In this document: positions 1 to 7,899 of the stretch, piece after piece
How positions within the stretch are numbered: position 1 is the stretch's first letter
Layout of the letters: each line of letters opens with the position of its first letter
NCBI GenBank assembly: GCA_023450745.1
Contig: JAEXGR010000046.1
Coordinates: 1 to 27,483 of the forward strand
Length of the DNA: 27,483 bases
Reading direction: 5' to 3'
DNA from: Synergistota bacterium
GTDB taxonomy: Bacteria; Synergistota; Synergistia; Synergistales; Synergistaceae
Position numbers and translations under genes: made by a program
The notes under the pieces: model-generated
Seen by the model: only the letters and a program-made list of their open reading frames with translations
Databases searched by the model: none
What the model was told of the DNA's origin: nothing

Positions 1-8
1 GAAAAATA

Positions 9-1258
9 ATGTCAATCTCTCGAAAAGCAGTTTTTATTTTTATGGCTGTAATTTTAACTGCAAATCTCATGTCAGTATCACCAACCGCCGCCTTTGCCGC
101 GATCGGCGCGGCGGACGAAGAGCTTTCTCGCGCCCGTGAACTCGGCAAAGCGGTCAACGCCTTTGCCTTCGATCTTTATAGAGAGATTGCGAAAGAAGAA
201 AAAGGCAATATCTTTTTCTCGCCGCTGAGTATCTCGATGGCTCTTGCGCTGGCATACGAGGGGGCGGTGGGCGAGACCCGTGAGGAGATGAAGAAAGTTT
301 TACATTTTGACAACGATATTAGTGCCCAATATAAAGCGATCTTGAATATTATAAAAAATACTCCTCCTGAAGCCGGAGAAGTATTGATCGCAAATGCAAT
401 ATGGCCCGATAAAAATTTATCGGTCAGGAAGGAATATATGGAAAAACTGAGAAAATGCTACGACAGCGAAACGATAGAGCTGGATTACACTGACGTTGAT
501 CAAGCTGTGTCTGCTATAAATAACTGGACGAACGAAAAGACAAGAGGCGAGATAAAAGAGGTGGTTACGCACGACGATTTTAAAGACACATTTCTGTCTA
601 TTTCCAACGCGATATATTTTATTGCCGAATGGCAGAATAAGTTTTCTGTTAGAGATACAATGGAGCGAGATTTTTTTAAAAAAACGGTGATATTATAAAA
701 TTGCCGACAATGTTTAAAAAAGACAAAGTAGGATATTATGAAAACGAGTTCTCCCAAAGCATAAGCCTTCACTATAAGGACGCTGTCTATTCCATGTTGA
801 TTATACTTCCAGAAAAAAACGGTTTAACGAAGATCGAAAACTGTTTGTCAAACGCTTTTTTTGATGAAGTAGTACATAACCTCGATATGACTGACTGCAA
901 AATATATCTTCCAAAATACCGTATGCAACAGACATATTACCTGGTAAAGACATTGAGAAAACTGGGACTGGAAAGGGCAACGTCGCCATTTGCAGAGTTT
1001 ACAAAGATTGCGCGCAATGTGGAGGGCGTCTTTATTGATAACGTTATCCACAAAACGGTAATGGAGGTGAGCGAAGAAAAGACAAAAGCAGCCGCTGTAA
1101 CAGTGTTTAATTTAAGGGGGACTATGAATTGGGGGGATAAGGAAAAGCAGCAGCTTGAGCCAAAGATCTTTCGTGCAGACCGGCCTTTCGTCTATATGAT
1201 TATCAATAATCAAACAAAGGCGATAATGTTTATGGGGAGATATATGGCAGGTAATTAA
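9..1258 (+). pseudogene. secreted serpin, split by a -1 frame change
   Basis: Two adjacent frames together give one serpin (serine/cysteine protease inhibitor) of normal length, about 415 residues. The 5' part (9-698) begins with a signal peptide: basic MSISRK, a hydrophobic core and a likely cut near residue 30 (AAFA). It carries the serpin N-terminal motif NIFFSPLSISMALAL and the NAIYF strand near residue 200. It stops at 696-698. The 3' part, open from 701 but readable in frame from about 683, continues with IKLPTMF, the hinge EEKTKAAAVT and the C-terminal ADRPFVYMI and FMGR motifs. The junction is a T7A7 run at 671-684. One extra A, or a -1 slip there, restores FFKKNGDIIKLPTM. P15 of the hinge is Lys instead of the usual Gly; counting 17 residues puts P1-P1' at Thr-Met, which is uncertain. 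The gene is AT-rich compared with its neighbours. It may be a true pseudogene, a homopolymer sequencing error, or expressed by slippage. Confidence 0.85.
671..684 (+). other. T7A7 homopolymer junction at the serpin frameshift
   Basis: Seven T are followed by seven A and then C. In the upstream frame it reads Phe-Phe-Lys-Lys-Thr and reaches a stop 12 bases after the run. Slipping back one base on AAA gives Lys-Lys-Asn-Gly-Asp, which matches the serpin consensus into the second frame. Adding a T instead would create TAA at once, so only the A run can restore the frame. A poly-A run of this length is a known substrate for transcriptional slippage. Confidence 0.55.
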
Positions 1259-1276
1259 GAGAAAATATATACGGAG

Positions 1277-1558
1277 TGAAGCATAGCCAATAGAGCAGAC
1301 ACATTTATATGAAATTTTTTTGATGGAGGGACAGATTTACTTCCGTCCCCAGTATGCAGATTCTGCCTCGTTAGGCGTCAGGTAGCTGAGGGAGCCATGC
1401 GGACGCCGGGAATTATAGTATCCCTCGATATACTCAAATACAGACAGCTGCAGCTCGTTGAAGGTGCGGCATGTCCTGCGTCCTGTTTCTTCCCGCTTGA
1501 GGTACTTGAAAAAGCATTCACAGACGGCATTGTCAAAGGGATACCCCTTTCTGGAAAG
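1277..1558 (-). mobile_element. right-end remnant of an IS3-family insertion sequence
   Basis: On the minus strand 1558-1337 encodes the last 73 residues of an IS3/IS150-type OrfB transposase and its stop. The block begins LSRKGYPFDNAVCECFF, which contains the third catalytic acid (Glu in CEC) and a Lys seven residues later. It continues with YYNSRRPHGSLSYLTP and ends near YWGRK. Just upstream on the minus strand is an in-frame TAA, and the homology ends abruptly at 1558, so the catalytic DD part and OrfA are missing. At 1277-1301 a 25-base segment starts TGAAG and ends AGACA, the form I recall for terminal repeats of this family. That would put the element's end 18 bases after the serpin stop. 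The remnant cannot transpose by itself. Confidence 0.85.
1337..1558 (-). pseudogene. truncated IS3-family transposase OrfB, C-terminal 73 codons
   Basis: This is the coding remnant inside the insertion-sequence fragment. It covers the end of the rve integrase core with the last active-site Glu and the conserved RPHGSLSYLTP block. It has no start codon and an in-frame stop directly before the conserved part. A plus-strand open frame across the same DNA, which would extend the downstream amidohydrolase to 534 residues, is an artefact. Confidence 0.85.
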
Positions 1559-1618
1559 TTATCTCAAGACGATTATGGGGGACGTTATCACAGAACAGCA
1601 CACAAGAGAAATATATTA

Positions 1619-1647
1619 TTGTTAATACCCCTGCCAAAGCATATAAT
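1619..1647 (+). promoter_or_regulatory. sigma70-type promoter of the M20/DUF3100 operon
   Basis: TTGTTA at 1619-1624 and a perfect TATAAT at 1642-1647 are separated by exactly 17 bases. The -10 lies 40 bases before the amidohydrolase start, between the insertion-sequence remnant and the gene, in AT-rich DNA. Nothing else in the gap competes with it. Confidence 0.7.
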
Positions 1648-1687
1648 ATGCTACATAATTCAATTTATATGGCTAGGGGTAAAGCTG

Positions 1688-3001
1688 ATGGATAAAGTAA
1701 AATTGAAAAAAGTACTCTGCGATGCGGTTGATTCGGTGAGGGGCGAAGTCAAGGTCTTTGCGGACGATATCGCGGCTCACCCGGAGCTGGGCTTTTTTGA
1801 GGAGCGCACCTCGCAAAAACTCGGCGACTCTCTGGAAAAACTTGGACTTGACGTAAAGCGCGGCCTAGCGCGCACCGGTCTGCGCGCCGACATGGCGGGC
1901 GCGGCTGCCGGCCCCCGCGTCGCGGTGATTGGCGAGCTTGACGGCATCGTGTGCCGGCAGCATCCGCTGTCCGACCCCGAGACGGGAGCTTCCCACAGCT
2001 GCGGCCACAATCTCCAGATAGCGGCGCTGTACGCCGCGGCCGCGGCCCTCGTCAAGAGCGGCGCGATGAAAGAGTTTGCCGGCTCGCTATCCCTCATGGG
2101 GCTTCCGGCGGAGGAATTTATCGAGGTCGGACGGCGTACGGAGATGCGCGAGCGCGGGGAGTTGGTATACTACGGAGGCAAACAGGAATTCGTCCGTCTC
2201 GGTCTCTTTGACGACGTGGATATGGCGATGATGGTCCACGCTGGCGACGACGCGCCGGAGCCCGGCTTCTCCATACCGGCCGGCGGCAACGGCTTCCGCA
2301 TTTTTATGCTGCGCTACGAAGGCCGCCAGGCACACGCCGCCGCCGCGCCGCACCTTGGCGTGAACGCGCTCTACGCGGCAGTGGCCGGGATAAACGCGGT
2401 CAACGCGCTGCGCGAGACCTTCCGCGATGAAGATCACATCCGCGTCCACTACATAATCACAAAGGGCGGCGACTCGGTGAACAGCGTGCCCGACGACGTG
2501 CGCCTTGAAGGATATGTGCGCGCCGGCAAAGCGGAAATGATAGACGAGACTTTCGCTAAGGTTATACGCGCTTTCAAGGCGGGCGGCGAAGCTTTGGGGG
2601 CGAAATGCCATGTCACGAGTATCGCCGGTTATATGCCGCTTGACGCCTCTCAAAAATTAAACGCCATCTTCGCCGACAACGCCGATATCGTGGTCGGCCC
2701 GGAGCATGTGTGCCGCGGCACCTATTTTTCCGCCTCGACGGATATGGGCGACATCGCGCACCTGATGCCGGCGATTCAGCCGATGGCCGGCGGCACGACG
2801 GGAGCGCTTCACTCAAAGGATTTCCGCGTCACGGATTTTGACGCGGCCGTGCTTACGCCGGCAAAGGTCATGCTGATGACGGCGGCCGACCTTCTTTGCG
2901 ACGGCGCCGAAGGCGCTCGCGGCGTGCTGGATGGATTCAAACCTGTCTATACAAAGGAAGAGTATCTGGAAGCGATGAACAGCCGGTTCTTTTCCGAGTA
3001 A
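1688..3001 (+). CDS. M20 family metal-dependent amidohydrolase/peptidase
   Basis: This 437-residue cytosolic enzyme of the M20D group (aminoacylase, indole-acetyl-amino-acid and aminobenzoyl-glutamate hydrolase relatives) should cleave an amide bond in an N-acyl amino acid or dipeptide. Visible motifs are AHPELGFFE (residues 30-38), HSCGHN with the metal-site Cys105 and His107, the catalytic/metal pair Glu142-Glu143 in GLPAEEF, and a lid domain with the HAAAAPHLGVNA block. The start was set at ATG 1688 because AGGGG lies about eight bases upstream and AHPELG then falls at the usual distance from the N-terminus. The frame is open back to 1397, but that part reads antisense through a transposase remnant. 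The gene is followed 35 bases later by a DUF3100 membrane protein, suggesting that the hydrolase acts on, or supplies, whatever that protein moves. The exact substrate cannot be told. Confidence 0.88.
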   Translation: MDKVKLKKVLCDAVDSVRGEVKVFADDIAAHPELGFFEERTSQKLGDSLEKLGLDVKRGLARTGLRADMAGAAAGPRVAVIGELDGIVCRQHPLSDPETGASHSCGHNLQIAALYAAAAALVKSGAMKEFAGSLSLMGLPAEEFIEVGRRTEMRERGELVYYGGKQEFVRLGLFDDVDMAMMVHAGDDAPEPGFSIPAGGNGFRIFMLRYEGRQAHAAAAPHLGVNALYAAVAGINAVNALRETFRDEDHIRVHYIITKGGDSVNSVPDDVRLEGYVRAGKAEMIDETFAKVIRAFKAGGEALGAKCHVTSIAGYMPLDASQKLNAIFADNADIVVGPEHVCRGTYFSASTDMGDIAHLMPAIQPMAGGTTGALHSKDFRVTDFDAAVLTPAKVMLMTAADLLCDGAEGARGVLDGFKPVYTKEEYLEAMNSRFFSE

Positions 3002-3036
3002 TAGAAAATTATCTTTAAGGAGGAATTTTCACCACC

Positions 3037-3873
3037 ATGGATATTGTCGACAAGGCAATACGAAACTGGAAGCTCCATGTGCTGGCGCTGCTGCTGACGA
3101 TCGTAGCGGAGCTGATTGGAGCGAAGAAATTTCAGGTTGGTCCCGGGCTGCTCGTTTTAGTGCCGCTGCTTTATTCTTTTGCCCTGGGCGCGTTGTGCGG
3201 GATAAAAAAGCTGAACTTGCTGTCCCGCGAAGATATGTTTGAGGCGTCCTCGCTCGTAGGCGTTACCTTCTTCTTTTTGATGGCGCGCTACGGAACTCTC
3301 GTCGGCCCCAGCTTCTGGAAGGTCGTGGCCACAGGCCCGGCCCTTCTCCTTCAGGAATTCGGCAACATCGGAACGGTATTTCTCGGCATCCCCTTAGCCG
3401 TCATCCTCGGGCTGCGGCGCGAAGCGATCGGCGCGGCCTTCTCCAACGCCCGTGAGCCGAACATCGCGATAATAGGCGAAAAGTACGGGCTTGATACGCC
3501 TGAAGGGCGCGGCGTAATGGGCGTCTATGTCACCGGTACCGTTTTTGGCGCGGTCTTCTGCAGCCTGCTTTGCTCCTTTGTAGCCTCCACCGTCTCCTTC
3601 TTCAGCCCCCAGGCGCTGGCGATGGCCACGGGGACCGGAAGCGCCGGGATGATGACGGCGGCCCTCGCTCCGCTCGTCGAGATGTATCCTGACATTAAAG
3701 ACGAATTGACGGCGCTGGCGGCGGCGAGCAATATGCTTTCCGGATTGGACGGCGTTTATATGTGCGTATTCATCAGCCTGCCCCTCTCCAATTGGCTGTT
3801 GAGAAAGATGGGAGTCAACGACGCTCCCAGCGTCCCAGCCGGCGCGGAAAAGGCGCAAGGAGGCAAAGCGTAA
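3037..3873 (+). CDS. DUF3100 family integral membrane protein
   Basis: This is a 278-residue, very hydrophobic protein with roughly eight to nine membrane segments. I recognise the DUF3100 pattern: an N-terminal WKLHVLALLLTIVAE helix, LVPLLYSFALG, and a glycine-rich TGTGSAGMMTAALAPL segment near residues 195-210. The family has no established biochemical role. AAGGAGG at 3017-3023 precedes the ATG by 13 bases, a slightly long spacing. It lies between an M20 amidohydrolase and a small membrane protein whose ATG overlaps its stop in TAATG, so the last two proteins are probably made together and may form one complex. A two-subunit transporter for the amidohydrolase's substrate or product is a reasonable inference, not something the sequence proves. 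Confidence 0.8.
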   Translation: MDIVDKAIRNWKLHVLALLLTIVAELIGAKKFQVGPGLLVLVPLLYSFALGALCGIKKLNLLSREDMFEASSLVGVTFFFLMARYGTLVGPSFWKVVATGPALLLQEFGNIGTVFLGIPLAVILGLRREAIGAAFSNAREPNIAIIGEKYGLDTPEGRGVMGVYVTGTVFGAVFCSLLCSFVASTVSFFSPQALAMATGTGSAGMMTAALAPLVEMYPDIKDELTALAAASNMLSGLDGVYMCVFISLPLSNWLLRKMGVNDAPSVPAGAEKAQGGKA

Positions 3874-4349
3874 TGAATTATCGTCAGATGGCAACATTTT
3901 TACTCATTTGCGGCGCGCAAATATTGGTCGGCAACTGGGTCGGCTCCAAGGGCTATCTCGGCGGCGCGGGGGCCGCGGCGGCGGCTTTCGCCTCGGCCGT
4001 GCCCGGTCTGCTGATACTGCTGGCGATCATCGCGGGCGGAGTATTTATCGCCCACGTCATCCCCTGGAAGGGTCTCCCCTCCGTCGCCTATATCGTGACG
4101 CTTGGCTGCATCGTGACGATCCCCGGTTTTCCCGGCGCGGAACAGATAATCACCCCTTATGTTTCAAAGGTCAGCTTCATCGGCCTCTGCACGCCGATAC
4201 TGGCCTACGCGGGCCTCGCTGTCGGCAAGGATTTCGGGGCGCTTAAATCTCAGGGATGGAAGATCGTCGTCGTCGGCCTCTTCGTCTTTGTCGGCACTTT
4301 CCTTGGCTCCGCCATCATCGCCGAAATCATTCTGCGCATGATGCACTGA
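3873..4349 (+). CDS. small integral membrane protein, probable partner of the DUF3100 protein
   Basis: This 158-residue protein has about five predicted membrane helices: 7-23, 40-66 (Ala/Leu/Ile rich), 73-90, 102-117 and 129-153. It has no soluble domain and no signal peptide beyond the first helix. The ATG shares its first base with the upstream TAA stop, which points to translational coupling, so I chose it over an upstream in-frame start at 3762 that would overlap the DUF3100 gene by 112 bases. I do not recognise a named family. Glycine-rich stretches (GSKGYLGGAGAA, GFPGAEQ) and its coupling to a larger permease-like protein suggest the second half of a two-component transporter. It is the last gene before a clear terminator. 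Confidence 0.75.
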   Translation: MNYRQMATFLLICGAQILVGNWVGSKGYLGGAGAAAAAFASAVPGLLILLAIIAGGVFIAHVIPWKGLPSVAYIVTLGCIVTIPGFPGAEQIITPYVSKVSFIGLCTPILAYAGLAVGKDFGALKSQGWKIVVVGLFVFVGTFLGSAIIAEIILRMMH

Positions 4350-4382
4350 GCCGCGCGAAGCTTCAATATTTTTACAATCGCG

Positions 4383-4407
4383 GCCGCCGGTTTTCCGGCG
4401 GCTTTTT
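4383..4407 (+). terminator. intrinsic terminator of the M20/DUF3100 operon
   Basis: A perfect 8-bp GC stem (GCCGCCGG at 4383-4390, CCGGCGGC at 4395-4402) with a TTTT loop is followed by TTTTT. It lies 34 bases after the last stop codon. Confidence 0.9.
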
Positions 4408-4441
4408 AGTTGTAAAAAACCGCCGGGCGCAGAATTTGTGG

Positions 4442-4470
4442 CTGATATATTTGCAATTATCCTGTATAAT
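4442..4470 (+). promoter_or_regulatory. promoter upstream of livJ
   Basis: There is a perfect TATAAT at 4465-4470. Seventeen bases upstream is CTGATA (4442-4447), a four-of-six match to the -35 consensus. It lies after the preceding terminator and 52 bases before the livJ ATG. Confidence 0.55.
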
Positions 4471-4522
4471 CTTCACACTGACGTATTTTGTGTCTCAATC
4501 AAGTGAAGAAGAGGTGTATGTA

Positions 4523-5662
4523 ATGGTAAGTGCAAAGAAAATTGCGGCGGCTTTTGCGATGGTGCTGCTCGCGGCCGGTACGGCGATGGCGGCGGAGACG
4601 GTGAAGATCGGCGTCTATCTCCCGATTACGGGCGGAAACGCCATCGGCGGACAGCTGGAACTTGACGGAGTCAAGCTTGCGCACCAGCAGTACCCGACAG
4701 TGGACGGCAAGAAGATCGAGCTTGTCGTCGTCGACAACAAGAGCGACAAGGTAGAATCGGCGAACGCGGTCAAGCGTCTCATCGAAAAAGACAAGGTGAG
4801 GGCGATAATCGGCACCTACGGCTCGTCGCTCGCGATGGCCGGCGGAGAGGTCGCGGAGAAGGCGGGCATCCCGATGGTCGGCACCTCCTGCACGAACCCG
4901 CTCGTCACGCAGGGCAAAAAATACGTCTTCCGCGTCTGCTTCATCGACCCCTTCCAGGGCGCCGGCGCCGCGGATTACGCGCTTAAAGAGCTGAAGGCGA
5001 AGACCGCCGCGATGCTCATCGAAGTCACCGAAGACTACAGCGTCGGCCTCGGTAACTTCTTCAAGCAGAACTTTACGAAGAACGGCGGCAAGGTCGTCTC
5101 CGTGATGAACTACCAGAAGGGCGACCAGGACTTCACGGCGCAGCTGACGGAGATCATCAGCAAGAAGCCCGACGTCCTCTACATCCCCGCCAACTTCGCG
5201 GAGGGCGCGATCATCATGCGTCAGGCGCGCGAGCTGGGCGCGAAGTTCAGCATCTTAGGCGGCGACGCGATGGACAACCCCGAAATGGTCAAGATCGGCG
5301 GCGACTCGGTCGAAGGCTTCAGCTACACGACATTCGCCTACTCGCCCAACATGGCCGAGAAGCTTATGAGCCCCATCCAGAAGCAGTTTACGGCCCAGTG
5401 GCGCAAGGCCTTCCCCGGAAAAGACCCTGCGGCGCTCACCGGCTGCGGCTATGACGCCTACCTGCTCATCTACAACGCGATCAAGAACGCGAAGAGCACC
5501 GATCCCGAAAAAATCACCGCCGCTATCGCCGGCACGAAGGATATGCCCGGCGTAACGGGAACGACGACGATCAACAAGACGCACGACGCCGAGAAGTCGG
5601 TCGGTATCATCAAGATCGAAAAGGGCAAGCAGGTCTTCCACGCGATCGTCAATCCTAAATAA
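4523..5662 (+). CDS. livJ: branched-chain amino-acid ABC transporter substrate-binding protein
   Basis: This 379-residue periplasmic binding protein delivers branched-chain or other amino acids to the LivHMGF transporter. It has a signal peptide: MVSAKK, a hydrophobic core and a likely cut after AMA at residue 23, with mature AETVKIGVYLPITGG. The type-I periplasmic binding fold is clear from VVVDNKSDK, AIIGTYGSSLAMAGGEVAEKAGIPMVGTSC and the TGCGYDAYL segment near the C-terminus. ATG 4523 was preferred because GAAGAAGAGG precedes it and the signal peptide starts at once; the frame is open further upstream through a terminator and promoter. Ligand class is set by family and by livHMGF downstream; the exact amino acid cannot be read from the sequence. 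It is separated from livH by 282 bases, which may let the binding protein be made in excess. Confidence 0.92.
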   Translation: MVSAKKIAAAFAMVLLAAGTAMAAETVKIGVYLPITGGNAIGGQLELDGVKLAHQQYPTVDGKKIELVVVDNKSDKVESANAVKRLIEKDKVRAIIGTYGSSLAMAGGEVAEKAGIPMVGTSCTNPLVTQGKKYVFRVCFIDPFQGAGAADYALKELKAKTAAMLIEVTEDYSVGLGNFFKQNFTKNGGKVVSVMNYQKGDQDFTAQLTEIISKKPDVLYIPANFAEGAIIMRQARELGAKFSILGGDAMDNPEMVKIGGDSVEGFSYTTFAYSPNMAEKLMSPIQKQFTAQWRKAFPGKDPAALTGCGYDAYLLIYNAIKNAKSTDPEKITAAIAGTKDMPGVTGTTTINKTHDAEKSVGIIKIEKGKQVFHAIVNPK

Positions 5663-5669
5663 ATATCGG

Positions 5670-5699
5670 CGCCGCGGATTATCGGTACGGTCCGCGGCG
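5670..5699 (+). other. hairpin just after livJ
   Basis: A 9-bp perfect stem (5670-5678 CGCCGCGGA with 5691-5699 TCCGCGGCG) has a 12-base loop. It starts eight bases after the livJ stop and has no T-run, so it is more likely an mRNA-stabilising or pausing hairpin than a strong terminator. Confidence 0.5.
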
Positions 5700-5769
5700 G
5701 GAAACGCCGCCGGGCAGTCCCGCGGCAGGCGGCTTCGCGCGCTTGCGCCGCGAATGACGTTTGTCTCAT

Positions 5770-5791
5770 GTCCGCCCTGCAAAGGGCGGAC
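5770..5791 (+). other. second hairpin in the livJ-livH gap
   Basis: GTCCGCCC (5770-5777) pairs perfectly with GGGCGGAC (5784-5791) around a six-base loop. The 282-base gap holds no gene: its first part is very GC-rich with two stem-loops, its last 65 bases are AT-rich and end in the livH ribosome-binding site (GAGGGGAA, 5933-5940). I see no convincing promoter there. Confidence 0.45.
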
Positions 5792-5944
5792 GGCGGCCTC
5801 CGTCTCCGCCATGTTCGCGTCCCGCCCGGAGGCGTTTCTTCCGGCGCTTTGCACGACCGGCGCCGCGGCGACTGTTTCCATTGATAAATTCAAAATTAAA
5901 AATGCCTTTCTGACAACGGGAGGATAATTTAAGAGGGGAAAAAC

Positions 5945-6838
5945 ATGACTTCTGACATGATAGTCCAGCATTTCTTCAACGCGCTGATGCTGGGCAGCCT
6001 GTACGGCCTCATTGCCATCGGCTATACGATGGTCTACGGCATCCTGCGCCTCATCAACTTTGCCCACGGCGATATCTTTATGATCAGCACCTATTTCGTC
6101 TTTCTTGCCATCACGGTCATGCACCTTCCGTGGGTTCCCGCGGTGATACTATCGATAGCCGCCACCGCGGTCTTCGGCGTCATGATCGACCGCGTCGCCT
6201 ATCAGCCGCTGCGCAACGCGCCGCGCATCTCGGCGCTGATCTCGGCGATCGGCGTCTCGTTCTTTATCGAGAACCTCTGCCTTGTCATCTTCACGGGCGT
6301 TCCCAAGCCGATGCCGCGCTTTGAGCCGCTCGTCCGCGTGATGACGCTGGGCAACGTCCGCATCCTGCCGCTGGCGATATTCGTCCCGATAATCTCCTTC
6401 ATCCTCGTCGGCGCGCTGCTCTGGATGCTCTACCGCACGAAGCCGGGGCTGGCGATGCGCGCCATCTCGCGCGATATCGAGACGACGCGCCTCATGGGGG
6501 TCAAGGTGGACCGTATCATCGCGCTGACCTTCGCCATCGGCTCCGCGCTCGCCGCCTGCGCCGGCATCATGTGGGCGCTGCGCTATCCGCAGATACATCC
6601 CTTTATGGGCGTGTTTCCGGGCCTTAAGGCCTTTATCGCGGCGGTTCTCGGCGGCATCGGCTCCGTGCAGGGCGCGATGATCGGCGGCCTGCTGCTCGGC
6701 TTTATGGAGATCATGCTCGTCGCCTTCTTCCCGGCGCTCTCCGGCTACCGCGACGCCTTCGCCTTCGTCCTGCTTATCCTGATACTTTTCTACAAACCGA
6801 CCGGCCTGATGGGCGAGAAGCTGGAGGATAAAATATAA
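5945..6838 (+). CDS. livH: branched-chain amino-acid ABC transporter permease LivH
   Basis: This 297-residue inner-membrane permease is one half of the LIV-type channel. Family marks are the N-terminal GLIAIGYTMVYGILRLINFAHGD helix pair (residues 20-42), the cytoplasmic coupling segment MRAISRDIETTRLMGVKVDRI near residues 170-190 that contacts the ATPase, and the AVLGGIGSVQGAMIGG stretch typical of LivH. Eight or so membrane helices are visible. GAGGGGAA lies five bases before the ATG. Its stop overlaps the livM ATG (TAATG), so the two permeases are translationally coupled. Confidence 0.93.
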   Translation: MTSDMIVQHFFNALMLGSLYGLIAIGYTMVYGILRLINFAHGDIFMISTYFVFLAITVMHLPWVPAVILSIAATAVFGVMIDRVAYQPLRNAPRISALISAIGVSFFIENLCLVIFTGVPKPMPRFEPLVRVMTLGNVRILPLAIFVPIISFILVGALLWMLYRTKPGLAMRAISRDIETTRLMGVKVDRIIALTFAIGSALAACAGIMWALRYPQIHPFMGVFPGLKAFIAAVLGGIGSVQGAMIGGLLLGFMEIMLVAFFPALSGYRDAFAFVLLILILFYKPTGLMGEKLEDKI

Positions 6839-7899
6839 TGAAAAAGCCGACGAAAATAACGCTCAACGCCCTCTGCCTCGGCCTCCTGGCCCTCTTTCTC
6901 TGGTGGGCGCAGGGAAACCTGGACGGCTATAAGATACAGGTGCTCAACCTCATCGCCGTCAACGCGATCCTCGCGGTCAGCCTGAATCTCATCTATGGCT
7001 TCACGGGGATGTTCTCGCTCGCGCACGCCGGGTTTATGGCCATCGGCGCCTATGTGACGGCGATTCTGATTCTGCCCGCCGCGCAGAAAGAGATGATGTA
7101 CATTCTTGAGCCGATGATATGGCCCTTCTCCGTGATGCACGCGCCCTTCTTCTTCGCGGTGATCGCCGGCGGCCTGGTGGCGGCTCTGGTCGGCCTCTTC
7201 ATGGCGCTTCCCTGCCTTAAGCTCGGCGGCGACTATCTGGGAATCGCCACGCTCGGGTTCGGCGAGATAATCCGCGTCCTCTTCACCAACATGACGCCGA
7301 TCACCAACGGCGCGCTCGGCCTCAAAGGAATACCGGCATACGCCAACCTCGGCTGGAACTATTTCTGGTGCGTGCTCACCTTCTACGTGATCGTCAAGCT
7401 GCTCTCGAGCAACTTCGGAAACACCCTCCGCGCGGTGCGCGACGACGAGGTCGCCGCGAAGGCGATGGGGATAAACACCTTCCGCACGAAGACGATCTCC
7501 TTTGTCGTCGGGGCGTTCTTCGCCGGCGTCGGCGGCGCGCTGATGGGCAGTCTCATCACCACGATAGATCCCAAAATGTTCAACTTCCAGCTCACCTTCA
7601 ACATCCTGATGTTCGTCGTCGTCGGCGGTCTGGGCTCGATAACGGGCTCGCTCATCGGCACGGTGGTAATAACGGTGCTGCTCGAGTGGCTCCGCTTCGT
7701 CGAGGATTCGATCACGATTTTTTCGTGGGAATTCGCGGGGATACCGGGCATGAGAATGCTCATCTTCTCGCTGCTGCTGCTCTTCATCATTCTCTACCGC
7801 CGCGAGGGGATCATCGGCGGTTATGAATTCAGCTGGGACGGCGTCGCGCGTTTTGTGAAGCGCCTGTCCAAAGGAAAGGGGGAGCGCGCCAATGGCTGA
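6838..7899 (+). CDS. livM: branched-chain amino-acid ABC transporter permease LivM
   Basis: This 353-residue second permease subunit pairs with LivH. Marks are NLIYGFTGMFSLAHAGFMAIGAY near residues 49-71, the CLKLGGDYLGIATLGFGEI block around residues 125-143, and the coupling loop RAVRDDEVAAKAMGI (about 199-213). It has about nine to ten membrane helices and a basic cytoplasmic tail (KRLSKGKGER). Both ends overlap neighbours: ATG shares a base with the livH stop, and the last eight bases contain the livG start. LivM is a typical length for the family without the long N-terminal extension of the E. coli protein. Confidence 0.93.
   Translation: MKKPTKITLNALCLGLLALFLWWAQGNLDGYKIQVLNLIAVNAILAVSLNLIYGFTGMFSLAHAGFMAIGAYVTAILILPAAQKEMMYILEPMIWPFSVMHAPFFFAVIAGGLVAALVGLFMALPCLKLGGDYLGIATLGFGEIIRVLFTNMTPITNGALGLKGIPAYANLGWNYFWCVLTFYVIVKLLSSNFGNTLRAVRDDEVAAKAMGINTFRTKTISFVVGAFFAGVGGALMGSLITTIDPKMFNFQLTFNILMFVVVGGLGSITGSLIGTVVITVLLEWLRFVEDSITIFSWEFAGIPGMRMLIFSLLLLFIILYRREGIIGGYEFSWDGVARFVKRLSKGKGERANG

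Noticed and set aside
1397..1687. Upstream extension of the M20 open frame (534 residues in total)
   Set aside because: It reads antisense through the IS3 transposase remnant and the promoter; ATG 1688 has a ribosome-binding site and gives the normal family length.
5255..6124. 289-residue minus-strand open frame over the livJ-livH gap
   Set aside because: Mostly antisense to livJ and livH; the part in the gap has no domain and no ribosome-binding site.
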